64,000 bases of DNA from an uncultured Desulfobacter sp. (GCF_963665355.1 NZ_OY762229.1:2170001-2234000); one strand, 5' to 3'; counted from the first letter of the stretch, positions 9,039 through 18,112 are shown. A program made the numbers and translations. Notes: generated from the sequence alone by a model not told the origin.

Positions 9039-11462
9039 ATGAGCAAAGATAAGAACAAGAATCAGAAACCGTTCGTGGTCTGGTTCAAGGATCTGACTAT
9101 TGACGACGTACCCCTGGTGGGCGGCAAGAACGCCAGCCTGGGCGAAATGTACCGCAATTTGAGCCCCAAGGGGGTCAGTATTCCCAACGGATTCGCGGTC
9201 ACGGCCCATGCCTATACCTATCTTTTGGAAAAATCAAAGGCCATGGACAGGATTAAAGAAATTTTGTCAGACCTGGACACCCATGATATGGACAACCTTC
9301 AGGAACGCGGAGCAAGGGTCAGGAATTTGATTCGAAGCCTTGAATTTCCAGATATGTTGTATAAGGAAATAGCCGCGGCCTATGCTGAACTGGAGGAGGA
9401 ATACGGCAGGAGCGTAGATGTGGCCGTGCGCTCCTCGGCAACGGCCGAAGACCTGCCGGACGCAAGTTTTGCAGGCCAGCAGGACACCTATCTGAATATC
9501 CGTGGCGCAGAAGATCTGGTGGACGCCTGCCACCGCTGTTTTGCCTCTCTGTTCACCAATCGCGCTATATCCTACCGTGAAGACAAGGGCTTTGACCATT
9601 TTTCCATCGCTTTGTCCATTGCCGTGCAAAAGATGGTCCGAAGCGATCTGGCATCCAGCGGCGTCATGTTCAGCATAGACACCGAATCCGGCTTTCAGGA
9701 CGCTGTGTTCATCACCGGTGCTTACGGGCTGGGGGAAAATGTGGTTCAGGGCGCGGTCAATCCGGATGAGTGGTACGTGTTCAAGCCAACCCTCAAGAAG
9801 GGTTTTTCGCCCATCATCATGAAAAAGACCGGTGGCAAGGCCATAAAGATGATTTATACCACAGATGCCAAACAGCCCACCAAAAACGTGGCCGTTCCGG
9901 ACGAGGACCGCCGCCGACTTGTGCTCAGAGACGACGAGGTGTTGGAACTGAGCCGGATGGCCTGCGCCATTGAAGATCATTATTCGGCAAAGGCCGGGTA
10001 CCTTAAACCCATGGACATCGAGTGGGCCAAGGATGGTGAGACCGGTAAACTGTTCATCGTTCAGGCCAGGCCCGAAACGGTGCACACCTTGAAGGACAAG
10101 GCCGTTCTCAGGGAATACCACCTCAAGGAAACGGGGACGGTGGTGTGCACCGGCCAATCCGTGGGCGAACTCATCGGGCAGGGCGAGGTCAATGTGATTA
10201 AATCCGCCCAGATGATTTCCCGGTTTCAGAAGGGGCAGGTGCTGGTCACGGACATGACCGACCCGGACTGGGAACCGGTGATGAAGATTGCAAGCGCCAT
10301 CGTCACCAACAGGGGTGGGCGCACCTGTCATGCCGCCATTGTAAGCCGTGAACTGGGCATCCCGTGTATCGTGGGCTCAGGTAATGCCACTACCAGGATG
10401 CAAACCGGGCAGGCCGTGACCGTGAACTGCTCCCAAGGCAGCGTCGGTTACGTATATGAGGGCCTTTTGCCCTACGAGATCAAGGAAACAGATTTAAAAA
10501 ATCTGCCCAAAACCAAAACCAAAATCATGTTGAACCTGGCCAGCCCGGAGCAGGCCTTTGAAAAGAGCTTCATCCCTAATCATGGGGTGGGGCTGGCCCG
10601 TGAGGAATTCATTATCAACTCTTATATCCGGATTCATCCTCTGGCCCTTTTAAGGTACGAGGAGCTGGGAGATGAGATTTTAAAACGCGCCATAGCAGAT
10701 ATGACCATCGGCTACAACAACAAGAGCGATTATTTTGTGGACAAGCTGGCCGAGGGCGTGGGAATGCTGGCCGCAGCCTTTTATCCCAATCCGGTTATTG
10801 TCCGGCTCTCGGATTTCAAGAGCAACGAGTATGCCAATCTCATCGGCGGTGCCCAGTTCGAGCCGGACGAGGACAACCCCATGATCGGCTGGCGCGGGGC
10901 CTCGCGTTATTATGCAAAGGAGTACAAGGAGGCTTTTGGCCTGGAATGCAAGGCCATGCTCAAAATCAGAAACGAGATGGGGCTGGATAACGTCCAGGTG
11001 ATGATTCCCTTCTGCCGTACTCTGGACGAGGCCCGGCTGGTTATTGAAACCATGGCCGGGTTTGGCCTGTGCCAGGGTGACAACGGGTTTAAGGTCATCT
11101 GCATGTGCGAAATACCGTCCAACGTTATACTGGCCGAAGAGTTTCTGGAGATTTTTGATGGCTTCTCCATCGGCACCAACGATCTGACACAATTGTTGCT
11201 TGGCGTGGATCGGGATTCTTCCCTGGTTGCCCATGTATATGACGAGCGCAATCCCGCGGTGAAAAATATGGTCCGTCAGGTGATCGAGACTGCTGTGAAA
11301 AAGGGCAAGTACATCGGAATCTGCGGCCAGGCCCCCAGCGATTATTTGGAGTTCGCACAATTTGTGGTGGAATGCGGTATCGAGACCATGTCCCTTAATC
11401 CGGATACGGTGATCAAGACCACCCTGGCTGTGGCCGAACTGGAAAAGAAACTGGGAATATAA
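9039..11462 (+). CDS. ppsA: Phosphoenolpyruvate synthase
   Basis: An 807-residue pyruvate, water dikinase converting pyruvate and ATP to PEP, AMP and phosphate, the entry to gluconeogenesis from C2/C3 carbon. The N-terminal ATP-grasp domain includes VGGKNASLGEM and AVRSSATAEDLPDASFAGQQ. The swivelling phosphohistidine domain has GGRTCHAAIVSRELGIP with His431. The C-terminal TIM barrel contains GTNDLTQLLLGVDRD and the active-site cysteine loop ICGQAPSD, where Ala replaces the usual Gly. ATG 9039 was chosen over the in-frame GTG at 9033, because GGAGGT lies 4-5 nt before it. Length matches the family. The gene is monocistronic by context, and its role in autotrophic or acetate/lactate-based carbon assimilation is inferred. 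Confidence 0.95.
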   Translation: MSKDKNKNQKPFVVWFKDLTIDDVPLVGGKNASLGEMYRNLSPKGVSIPNGFAVTAHAYTYLLEKSKAMDRIKEILSDLDTHDMDNLQERGARVRNLIRSLEFPDMLYKEIAAAYAELEEEYGRSVDVAVRSSATAEDLPDASFAGQQDTYLNIRGAEDLVDACHRCFASLFTNRAISYREDKGFDHFSIALSIAVQKMVRSDLASSGVMFSIDTESGFQDAVFITGAYGLGENVVQGAVNPDEWYVFKPTLKKGFSPIIMKKTGGKAIKMIYTTDAKQPTKNVAVPDEDRRRLVLRDDEVLELSRMACAIEDHYSAKAGYLKPMDIEWAKDGETGKLFIVQARPETVHTLKDKAVLREYHLKETGTVVCTGQSVGELIGQGEVNVIKSAQMISRFQKGQVLVTDMTDPDWEPVMKIASAIVTNRGGRTCHAAIVSRELGIPCIVGSGNATTRMQTGQAVTVNCSQGSVGYVYEGLLPYEIKETDLKNLPKTKTKIMLNLASPEQAFEKSFIPNHGVGLAREEFIINSYIRIHPLALLRYEELGDEILKRAIADMTIGYNNKSDYFVDKLAEGVGMLAAAFYPNPVIVRLSDFKSNEYANLIGGAQFEPDEDNPMIGWRGASRYYAKEYKEAFGLECKAMLKIRNEMGLDNVQVMIPFCRTLDEARLVIETMAGFGLCQGDNGFKVICMCEIPSNVILAEEFLEIFDGFSIGTNDLTQLLLGVDRDSSLVAHVYDERNPAVKNMVRQVIETAVKKGKYIGICGQAPSDYLEFAQFVVECGIETMSLNPDTVIKTTLAVAELEKKLGI

Positions 11463-11516
11463 AAAAATATTTCAGTGGCCGTCCCATGGGGTATGGGTCG
11501 TATTGATAAATAATAT

Positions 11517-11550
11517 GGCACATAAATTGACCGCGAGGCACATAAATTGA
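11517..11550. repeat. 14-bp direct repeat
   Basis: The 14-mer GGCACATAAATTGA occurs at 11517-11530 and again at 11537-11550, a 20-bp period, in the gap between ppsA and the zinc-ribbon gene. Two in-phase copies two helical turns apart could be regulator half-sites or a small tandem duplication. Confidence 0.5.
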
Positions 11551-11622
11551 ATGAAAGTTAAACAGGGATTGAATAGGATTCTAACACAGTTTGGTTAATA
11601 CCTCTACAATAAGGAGAGAGTC

Positions 11623-11805
11623 ATGACTGAGAAAAAAAATAAAAAGCACAGAATCAAAGGGATATGCCCACAGTGTGGATGCAGCCATTTATCAACAATG
11701 ACCGAAGAAGAGATCAAAGAAAAATTTCCTGATCTTGAGAACGCCACAATGGAGTGCTCAGAATGCCTGGCCGCCGTAGAATTGGGTTTCGACGAAATTG
11801 AATAA
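11623..11805 (+). CDS. Small zinc-ribbon protein, function unknown
   Basis: A 60-residue acidic/basic protein with two cysteine knuckles: CPQCGC (C15, C18, C20) and CSEC (C45, C48), separated by a charged helix-like stretch. This spacing suits one structural zinc. It has a good ribosome site (AAGGAGAG, 7-8 nt before ATG). Stand-alone zinc ribbons of this size act in nucleic-acid or protein binding, but nothing more specific can be said. It lies alone between ppsA and the convergent peroxidase gene. Confidence 0.7.
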   Translation: MTEKKNKKHRIKGICPQCGCSHLSTMTEEEIKEKFPDLENATMECSECLAAVELGFDEIE

Positions 11806-12083
11806 ACATTAAACTCCTGCCTTACCATCCTCCGGGGAAACCAGCCATAAAAGTACCAAATATCTTGTGGCAGTTTCCCCAACCTATTAAAATGTCATTG
11901 GTCTTGTATCCCCGTTGCATCCATGGAATCTGACAGTGAAGTGGCCCGCCAAATTTTGATTAAACAGCCTGATACAGTTTTGTACCAAGTTGAAGAAGAG
12001 AGACGGAACAGGATTGTGGTATATCAGAACCTGTTTTAAATCCGGACAGCAAGCAATGCAGAAAATCAGATTCATTCTGTGCA

Positions 12084-12572
12084 TCAAACAGACCGCGAGC
12101 TTAAAAGCTGTTCAATGTCTTGTGATATTTTTTCCGGCGTGGTGACGGGTGCGTATCGTTTAACCGGATTGCCCGAGGGATCAATGAGGAATTTGGTGAA
12201 ATTCCATTTAATTGCCTTTCCGCCAAATCCAGAAATCTTTTCTTTTAGAAACTGGAACAACGGATGGGCATTTTTGCCGTTTACATCAATCTTCTGGAAC
12301 ATGGGAAAGGTGACACCGTAATTGATGGAACAGACCTGCAGAATATCTTCCTTTGATCCCGGTTCCTGACCTGCAAACTGGTTACATGGAAATCCCAGCA
12401 CATGGAACCCTTTATCATGGTATCTTTCATACAGGGTTTGCAACCCTTTGAACTGGGGAGTAAATCCGCACTTGCTTGCCGTGTTTACAACCAGCAAAAC
12501 TTCTCCTTTAAAATCTGCCATGGAGATGGTTTTGCCCTGGATGGTTGTCAGGGTAATGTCATAAATATCCAT
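12084..12572 (-). CDS. Glutathione peroxidase family, thioredoxin-dependent type
   Basis: A 162-residue cytosolic peroxidase reducing hydrogen peroxide or organic and lipid hydroperoxides. The peroxidatic cysteine is C35 in NTASKCGFTPQF. Q65 (FPCNQF) and W123/N124 (KWNFTKF) complete the tetrad. C81 in VCSINYGVTFP is at the position of the resolving cysteine of yeast-type and plant-type enzymes. It therefore probably uses thioredoxin rather than glutathione, which suits an anaerobe. No selenocysteine codon is involved. Full length, with an intact start. Confidence 0.92.
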   Translation of the reverse strand: MDIYDITLTTIQGKTISMADFKGEVLLVVNTASKCGFTPQFKGLQTLYERYHDKGFHVLGFPCNQFAGQEPGSKEDILQVCSINYGVTFPMFQKIDVNGKNAHPLFQFLKEKISGFGGKAIKWNFTKFLIDPSGNPVKRYAPVTTPEKISQDIEQLLSSRSV

Positions 12573-12861
12573 AAAAATCGATTCCTTTTAGAAGCTTGTT
12601 TATGGCCAGTTCTTTGCAGTTTCTTTGACTGTTGTGCAAAATTATGAACATGTTAGCAAAAATTCCCACCGGGTTCAAACTCCGGCAATGTATTTAACCG
12701 CCCATTTCCACATCCAGATTTCTAAAAAATGGGTGATATGAATTTTTTAATTTGATTGTATGAAAGTCGTCCTTACTTTTATCTAAATAGAAAAAGATAG
12801 CAAAATAGAACATGTGTTGATTGGGCTTTCTTTTTTAGCGAGCTAAACAGGAGATAACAGC

Positions 12862-13404
12862 ATGAAGAAAATCGGAATAATCGTTGGCAGCTTAAGAAAA
12901 GAATCTTTTAATCGTTCTGTGGGAAAATATCTGGCCTCAATTGCTCCTGAAGGCTATTCTTTCAGCTTTCCCGATATTGGCAGTCTGGAACTTTACAACC
13001 AGGATCTTGACGATACGCCCACCGCTGCCTGGGTTAAATTCAGAGATGAGATTAAGGCACTGGATGCCGTTTTATTTATAACGCCCGAGTATAACAGATC
13101 CTTCCCGGGAGTTTTGAAAAATGCCCTTGACGTTGGGTCAAGGCCTTACGGACAAAGTGTATGGTCCGGAAAGCCTGGGGGAATTATCAGTGTCTCTCCC
13201 GGAGCCATCGGCGGGTTTGGTGCCCACCAGCACCTGAAACAGGTACTCTCCTATCTGAATATTTATATCATGAACCAGCCAGAAGCTTATCTGGGGAATA
13301 TTATGGCATCCTTGAATGATTCAGGACAGGTGATCGCAGAAAACACCAAAACTTTTCTGACCGAATACATGGACCAGTTTATTAAGTGGATCGAGCGGTT
13401 CTAA
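12862..13404 (+). CDS. NADPH-dependent FMN reductase / quinone reductase family
   Basis: A 180-residue flavodoxin-fold flavoprotein. The FMN phosphate loop is GSLRKESFNR (about residues 9-18). The isoalloxazine loop is TPEYNRSFPGVLKNALD (about 74-90), the typical signature of the chromate/quinone/azo-reductase (YieF/ChrR) family. It should reduce FMN, quinones or similar acceptors with NAD(P)H in the cytosol as a dimer or tetramer. GGAGA lies 7 nt upstream of the ATG. It lies next to the divergent peroxidase gene, consistent with a redox-defence role. A strong hairpin follows at 13492-13538. Confidence 0.88.
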   Translation: MKKIGIIVGSLRKESFNRSVGKYLASIAPEGYSFSFPDIGSLELYNQDLDDTPTAAWVKFRDEIKALDAVLFITPEYNRSFPGVLKNALDVGSRPYGQSVWSGKPGGIISVSPGAIGGFGAHQHLKQVLSYLNIYIMNQPEAYLGNIMASLNDSGQVIAENTKTFLTEYMDQFIKWIERF

Positions 13405-13491
13405 TGGAAAAATGCAGGATAATAGAAGAAAAGTGCAAGGAAAAACTGATAGGCCTCCTGTAAAATATACATATAAATATGTGGTTATTTT

Positions 13492-13538
13492 AAAGGGTAC
13501 TTTCCGGAATAGAAATTAATTTGCGGAAAGCACCCTTT
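13492..13538 (+). terminator. Terminator-like hairpin after the FMN reductase gene
   Basis: A 15-nt stem (13492-13506 with 13524-13538) has one A-C mismatch, a 17-nt loop, A-rich upstream and T-rich downstream flanks. It lies between the convergent FMN reductase and ferritin genes and could serve both. Confidence 0.6.
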
Positions 13539-13655
13539 ATTGTATGTGGCGGCCTTTAACTAACGGCCATGTGCCGGCCTGGTCTTATTTACGCCTATAC
13601 TTATCCCACAGCAAAACAGGAAATTAACTTAACAGCATACAAATCAGCCCAACAG

Positions 13656-14180
13656 CTATTCTGCTGCCGTTGTCGTGCCAGGCAGGGGCCCGGGTTGGCG
13701 CTGTCCAAGTTCCTGGTCCAGAAGATACATCCCCTGGGCAGAATCTTTAACCCGTTTGATTTTTCCCAGCACCATGCCCACGCTCTCTTCTTCCTCCACC
13801 TGTTCGGTCACAAACCATTGTAAAAAGATCTGGGTGGCATGATCTTTCTGGGCAATGGCAATATCCATAAGATCATTGATCATGGCTGAAACTTTTTGTT
13901 CGTGGGCCAGGGTATCTTCAAAAACGGCCAGGGGCGTTTCCCATTCGACCTGGGGACCTTCAATGGCGGCCAGTCTGACACGCCCCCCTCTCTGGCTGAT
14001 AAAGTTATAAAACTTGGCCGCATGGGTCATCTCTTCCTGGGCCTGGGTTTCCAACCAGGCGGCAAAGCCGTCCAGGTTGTCGGCCTTGCACTGGGCAGCC
14101 ATGGACACATAAAGGTATGATGAATAAATTTCTGCATTAAGCTGTTGGTTCAGGGCATTTTCGACTTCAGGTACAAGCAT
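13656..14180 (-). CDS. ftnA: Ferritin (FtnA type)
   Basis: A 174-residue four-helix iron-storage subunit of a 24-mer cage. The diiron centre is fully conserved at E. coli FtnA positions: E17, E50, H53, E94, Q127 and E130, with E49 also present. There is no heme-ligand Met of bacterioferritin type. The C-terminal tail after about residue 160 is Gly/Pro/Thr-rich and variable. It should oxidise and store Fe(II) and limit Fenton chemistry. A promoter with an overlapping inverted repeat lies upstream (14306-14340). The adjoining NRAMP transporter gene suggests an iron/manganese block. Confidence 0.93.
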   Translation of the reverse strand: MLVPEVENALNQQLNAEIYSSYLYVSMAAQCKADNLDGFAAWLETQAQEEMTHAAKFYNFISQRGGRVRLAAIEGPQVEWETPLAVFEDTLAHEQKVSAMINDLMDIAIAQKDHATQIFLQWFVTEQVEEEESVGMVLGKIKRVKDSAQGMYLLDQELGQRQPGPLPGTTTAAE

Positions 14181-14305
14181 TTTTTTACTCCTTTAAGATT
14201 TGCGCAATCCAGGCAGATTGCAATTTTCCCGGGTGTAACAAGCTGTTGCCGTCACATTGGGAAATCGTTCAGGCACAGCGTCGGTCTTGGGCTGTTTATG
14301 GTATA

Positions 14306-14340
14306 TAAATATGAGGGTTATATTGAAAATGTCAATTTTC
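14306..14340 (-). promoter_or_regulatory. Ferritin promoter with inverted repeat over -35
   Basis: On the minus strand TTGACA (14335-14330), an 18-nt spacer and TATTTA (14311-14306) form a sigma-70-like promoter for ftnA. An inverted repeat (GAAAAT at 14325-14330, ATTTTC at 14335-14340, 4-nt gap) covers the -35 box and could bind a metal or peroxide regulator such as Fur or PerR. It does not match a canonical Fur box closely. Confidence 0.5.
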
Positions 14341-14365
14341 TTTATGGGGTGTTTCGCCCGGTTTT

Positions 14366-16261
14366 TTACACCACCACCACAGGGATTTTTACCTGATGGC
14401 GCAGGGGATCTACGGTTTGTCCCCATAAAAGATCTCCGATGAGCCTGTGCCCATGGGAGCCCATGACCAGCATGTCCACCTTGTGAGATTCAACAAAATC
14501 GGCCAGAGCCCTTGACGGGGTGCCAAAGCACAGTGCAACCTCTACGGCATGGCCGGCTGATCGGATCTCTTCGGCGATCTGTTCAAGGTATCGTTCATCA
14601 TCCCGGGTATGTTCATCATAACCGTCTTCACTGTATAGATGAGCCATGGCGGAATCGGCCACGTGAACAAAGGTCAAAAGCGCTTTTTCCACTTTGGCCA
14701 GGGTCAGTGCCTGGCTGATGATGGCCGCATCACTGTCATCCCGGCCAAGGGCGGCGGCAATGTGCCGGACGGGACGGGTTTGAACTGCCTGGACAACCAT
14801 AAGGGCGTCGGTGGTTTTCTCTTTGGGCCAGGGCTTGCTGCCCTGTACCAGGGGCAGGAAGATGATATAGATGAGAAAAAGCACCATGGCCGCTGTTACG
14901 ACCATAAGGCACACAATCATGGTGGCCGGAAGACTTCCCCTGATCCATTTCATAAACTGGCTGTATACAAGTTGTCCGTTGAGCACGATGATAATTGCGC
15001 TGGAGATCCAGGCCAGCACCTTGACCCAGGTCCTGGAAGCAAAGCTTCCCATTTTAAGTTTGTCGCTGGTGAAATGAACCAGGGGGACAATGGCAAAGGG
15101 CAGTTGCAGACTTAAAATCACCTGGCTTAAAATCAGCAGTTCATAGGTTCCTTCATCTCCGTATATGGCGATGACACCAACGGCCGGCGCCAGCGCAATC
15201 AGCCGGGTAATCAGTCGGCGCAGCCATGGTCTGAGCCGGATATGGACAAAGCCCTCCATGACGATCTGGCCTGCAAGGGTGCCGGTCAGGGTTGAACTCT
15301 GTCCTGCGGCCAGCAGGGCCAGGCCAAATGCTTTGGGGGCGACCTGACTGCCCAGAAGCTGTGCCAGCATGCTTTCGGCCTGCCGGATTTCCGTGACAAC
15401 AACGCCATGCCGGTAAAACACCGCTGCCGCAAGTACAAGAATGGCCGAGTTGACAAAAAACGCCATATTCAGGGCTACGGCCGAATCCAGAAGGTTGTAG
15501 CGGCAGGCCTGGGCTTTGGAGTCCACCATGCGGGAAACCTGCCGGGTTTGCACCAGGGATGAATGCAGATACAGATTGTGGGGCATGACCGTGGCACCGA
15601 TGATACCCAGAATAATATAGACAGACCCCTCGGGCACCGTGGGGGTCAGGCCTGCAAGGGCGGCCCCCCAGTCCGGCTTTGCAAAAAACAGATTAACGAT
15701 AAAACCGCCGGCAATAACCGTGATCAACGAAATGATAAACGCTTCCATTTTGCGCATACCAAGTCGCTGGATGGCCAGCAGCAAAAAGGTATCAAACAGG
15801 GTCACAAAAGCCCCCCATAACAGGGGCAGTCCAAAAAGAATATTCAGCCCCAGAATGGTGCCCAAAACTTCTGCCAGGTCACAGGCGGCAATGGCAATTT
15901 CACACAGGAACCACAGTCCCCAGGCCGCAGCTTTGGAGTATTCGGCCCGGCAGGCCTGGGCCAGATCCTTGCCTGTGACAATGCCCAGTCTGGCTGAAAG
16001 AGTCTGAAGCAGCACCGCCATCAGGTTTGACATCAGGATCACCCAGATCAGGGCGTAGCCGAAACGGGAACCGCCTTCGAGATCTGTGGCCCAGTTGCCC
16101 GGATCCATATATCCGACGCTGACCAGGTAGGCTGGTCCGGCAAAGGCAAATATACGTTTCCAGATGTTTGGATGCCGGGTCTGGACAGATCCGTGAACCT
16201 CTTCAAGGGAGGCGTTGCTCTTATCCGTATGCTGGTGTTCACTATGTTGTGTGGAAACCAT
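14366..16261 (-). CDS. NRAMP Mn/Fe transporter fused to universal-stress domain
   Basis: A 631-residue fusion. Residues about 30-470 are an 11-helix NRAMP proton-coupled divalent-metal importer. The metal-binding TM1 motif is DPGN (D53-N56) and the TM6 motif is MPHN. The N-terminus is His-rich (HSEHQH). After a hydrophilic linker, residues about 490-631 form a UspA domain ending in the nucleotide-binding signature GSHGHRLIGDLLWGQTVD and PVVVV. NRAMP proteins are usually about 400-450 residues, so the Usp domain is an addition that may sense ATP or stress and gate transport. The gene follows the sigma-54 regulator on the same strand (94-bp gap), hinting that the regulator controls it. Fusion is uninterrupted, with no frameshift. 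Confidence 0.92.
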   Translation of the reverse strand: MVSTQHSEHQHTDKSNASLEEVHGSVQTRHPNIWKRIFAFAGPAYLVSVGYMDPGNWATDLEGGSRFGYALIWVILMSNLMAVLLQTLSARLGIVTGKDLAQACRAEYSKAAAWGLWFLCEIAIAACDLAEVLGTILGLNILFGLPLLWGAFVTLFDTFLLLAIQRLGMRKMEAFIISLITVIAGGFIVNLFFAKPDWGAALAGLTPTVPEGSVYIILGIIGATVMPHNLYLHSSLVQTRQVSRMVDSKAQACRYNLLDSAVALNMAFFVNSAILVLAAAVFYRHGVVVTEIRQAESMLAQLLGSQVAPKAFGLALLAAGQSSTLTGTLAGQIVMEGFVHIRLRPWLRRLITRLIALAPAVGVIAIYGDEGTYELLILSQVILSLQLPFAIVPLVHFTSDKLKMGSFASRTWVKVLAWISSAIIIVLNGQLVYSQFMKWIRGSLPATMIVCLMVVTAAMVLFLIYIIFLPLVQGSKPWPKEKTTDALMVVQAVQTRPVRHIAAALGRDDSDAAIISQALTLAKVEKALLTFVHVADSAMAHLYSEDGYDEHTRDDERYLEQIAEEIRSAGHAVEVALCFGTPSRALADFVESHKVDMLVMGSHGHRLIGDLLWGQTVDPLRHQVKIPVVVV

Positions 16262-16355
16262 GGTGCTCCCTCTTATCTTGTTACTTGTTTTTAAAATAAG
16301 GTCAATGACAGAAACAACATGAAACTCCAGACGGATAACCTATGAAACATCCGGG

Positions 16356-17738
16356 TCAGAAGGTATCTGAAAAGGCTTTGATCTCTGGATGATCACTTAA
16401 AAAGCGGTACAGGGTCGCCCTGCCCACGCCTAACACCCGGGCCGCCTTGGATTTGTTGCCTCCGGTTTTGACCAGGGCGGATTGCACATTTTCCTGGTTG
16501 AGCCTGCCCCGGGTAAACTGTAGCACAGTCACCTCGGGTTCATCTGATAAGGCCGGTCTCAGGGGGTGTCTGTCGGATGCAAAGGGAAGATCCGTGGGCA
16601 GGATCCTATTGCCCCGGGCCCGGACCACGGAAAACTGGATCACATTTTTTAATTCCCTGACATTGCCGGGCCAGTGGTAATCCATCATTTCCCGGATTGT
16701 ATCAGGCGCAAGTTCCGGTACAGCTTTTTTGTTTTCTTTTTCCGCTTCCTGCAGGAAATGTTCGGCTAAAAGGGGAATGTCATTTTTTCTTTCCCGCAGG
16801 GTCGGCAGGTGGATGGGAATGACGTTGAGGCGGTAGTAAAGATCTTCCCTGAACCGCCCGGCCCGGACCTCTTCGGCCAGATCTTTATTGGTGGCTGAAA
16901 TAATTCGGACATCCACGCTGATCTTTGTTTCTCCGCCTACTTTTTCAAATGAGCCTTCCTGGAGAAACCGCAACAACTTGACTTGGGTTTTCAAGGGCAG
17001 GTCCGCCACTTCATCCAGGAATAAAGTACCTTTATGAGCCAGTTCAAATCGGCCTTTACGTTCCTTGACAGCACCTGAGAATGCGCCTTTGACATGCCCG
17101 AACAGCTCGCTTTCCACAATGCCTTCGGGGATGGCCCCGCAGTTCACCGGAACAAAATTGCCGTTTCCGTAGGAGGAGATGTCATGGATGGCACAGGCTA
17201 CTCTTTCTTTGCCGGTACCGGTTTCACCGGATATGTGGACCGGATAGTTATACAGGGCCACATCCCGGATCTGCCTGAATATGTCCTGCATGGCCTTGTC
17301 CTTGCCGATGATGCCTGCGAAATTGGAAAGGTCTTCGGCTTTCAGGGACAACCGTATGGAGTCGGTCATATCCCGAAACGAGGCCACAATCCCCCGGATC
17401 TTGCCTTCATGGTCCGGTATGCAGGACACGGTCATTTCCAGATGCCGGGTCTCCCCTGTTTTGGTGATGATGGCAACCGGGTACTCCTTTGTTCCGCCGG
17501 TAAGTTGCGGAGAATCCTGGCAAAAGGAACATTTTGTGCCGCAAAACGGGGCCTGGAATACATCGTGGCAGTCCTTGCCCAGAACCTCTTTTTTGGTATA
17601 TCCGGTGATCTTCTCTGCCTCCTTATTGAAAACCGTGATGATGCGCTCTGTGGTATGGGCCATGACGCCAAGTTTAAGGTTGTCTACCACGAGGTTGAGA
17701 TTATGAAGATCCAGCAGAGAGTGTGTAAATTTTTCCAT
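16356..17738 (-). CDS. Sigma-54-dependent regulator with Cys-bearing PAS domain
   Basis: A 460-residue enhancer-binding protein. An N-terminal PAS domain (about 14-130) carries C57 and a C66-x3-C70-x2-C73 cluster, able to bind a metal, Fe-S cluster or redox signal. The AAA+ domain has Walker A GETGTGKE (171-178), the sigma-54 contact loop GAFSGA (218-223, Ser replacing the usual Thr) and Walker B GTLFLDEV (237-244). A Fis-type HTH lies at about 414-447. There is no receiver domain, so it senses directly. It is immediately upstream of the NRAMP-Usp gene, its likely target, but no -24/-12 element (TGGCAC-N5-TTGCA) was found in the 94-bp gap. Confidence 0.92.
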   Translation of the reverse strand: MEKFTHSLLDLHNLNLVVDNLKLGVMAHTTERIITVFNKEAEKITGYTKKEVLGKDCHDVFQAPFCGTKCSFCQDSPQLTGGTKEYPVAIITKTGETRHLEMTVSCIPDHEGKIRGIVASFRDMTDSIRLSLKAEDLSNFAGIIGKDKAMQDIFRQIRDVALYNYPVHISGETGTGKERVACAIHDISSYGNGNFVPVNCGAIPEGIVESELFGHVKGAFSGAVKERKGRFELAHKGTLFLDEVADLPLKTQVKLLRFLQEGSFEKVGGETKISVDVRIISATNKDLAEEVRAGRFREDLYYRLNVIPIHLPTLRERKNDIPLLAEHFLQEAEKENKKAVPELAPDTIREMMDYHWPGNVRELKNVIQFSVVRARGNRILPTDLPFASDRHPLRPALSDEPEVTVLQFTRGRLNQENVQSALVKTGGNKSKAARVLGVGRATLYRFLSDHPEIKAFSDTF

Positions 17739-17908
17739 TTTTGATTTCCCGGCAGCGCGCTTTGAACAAAAATACCAAGTTGTTCTATAACCGGTCTTTT
17801 AAATGGCACATGTGTGTATCAGGCGCAATGTTTTTTTGCGTTTATAAAAAGAAAAATTTGTCAGGCTATAAGGATTCGCCAGGTTGTATCTGATAAAACA
17901 AAAAATAT

Positions 17909-18112
17909 TTAAGACCACTCCCAGGAAATGCAGTCCTTGGGGCAATTTTTTACAGCTTCAAGGACATCCGGGTCCTTTTCATAGCTGTCAAGGGGTAGAA
18001 TGTCAATATATCCTGCATCATTGATTTTAAAGGCATGGGGGGCCAGATCAATGCAGACCCCGCATTCAATGCAGCAGCCCAGATCAATGGCCGGTTTTTT
18101 TAGTTTGCTCAT
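17909..18112 (-). CDS. Short 4Fe-4S ferredoxin
   Basis: A 67-residue single-cluster ferredoxin. Cluster ligands come from CCIECGVC near residue 13-20 and NCPKDC near the C-terminus, as in the Desulfovibrio ferredoxin I type. A low-potential cytosolic electron carrier. The start was placed at ATG 18112 (MSKLKKP), because the longer frame to 18259 overlaps the upstream gene and is not ferredoxin-like. It overlaps the 3' end of the 85-aa gene by 29 bp, suggesting translational coupling. Confidence 0.88.
   Translation of the reverse strand: MSKLKKPAIDLGCCIECGVCIDLAPHAFKINDAGYIDILPLDSYEKDPDVLEAVKNCPKDCISWEWS

Noticed and set aside
9267-10331. A 354-codon frame antisense to ppsA
   Set aside because: It mirrors the codon pattern of ppsA, has no ribosome site and no recognisable domain.
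11887-12087. A 66-codon minus-strand frame between the zinc ribbon and peroxidase genes
   Set aside because: It would follow the peroxidase stop without a ribosome site, and the composition is not protein-like.
16262-16355. A sigma-54 promoter between the regulator and NRAMP-Usp genes
   Set aside because: No GG-N10-GC element with proper flanks was found on the minus strand.
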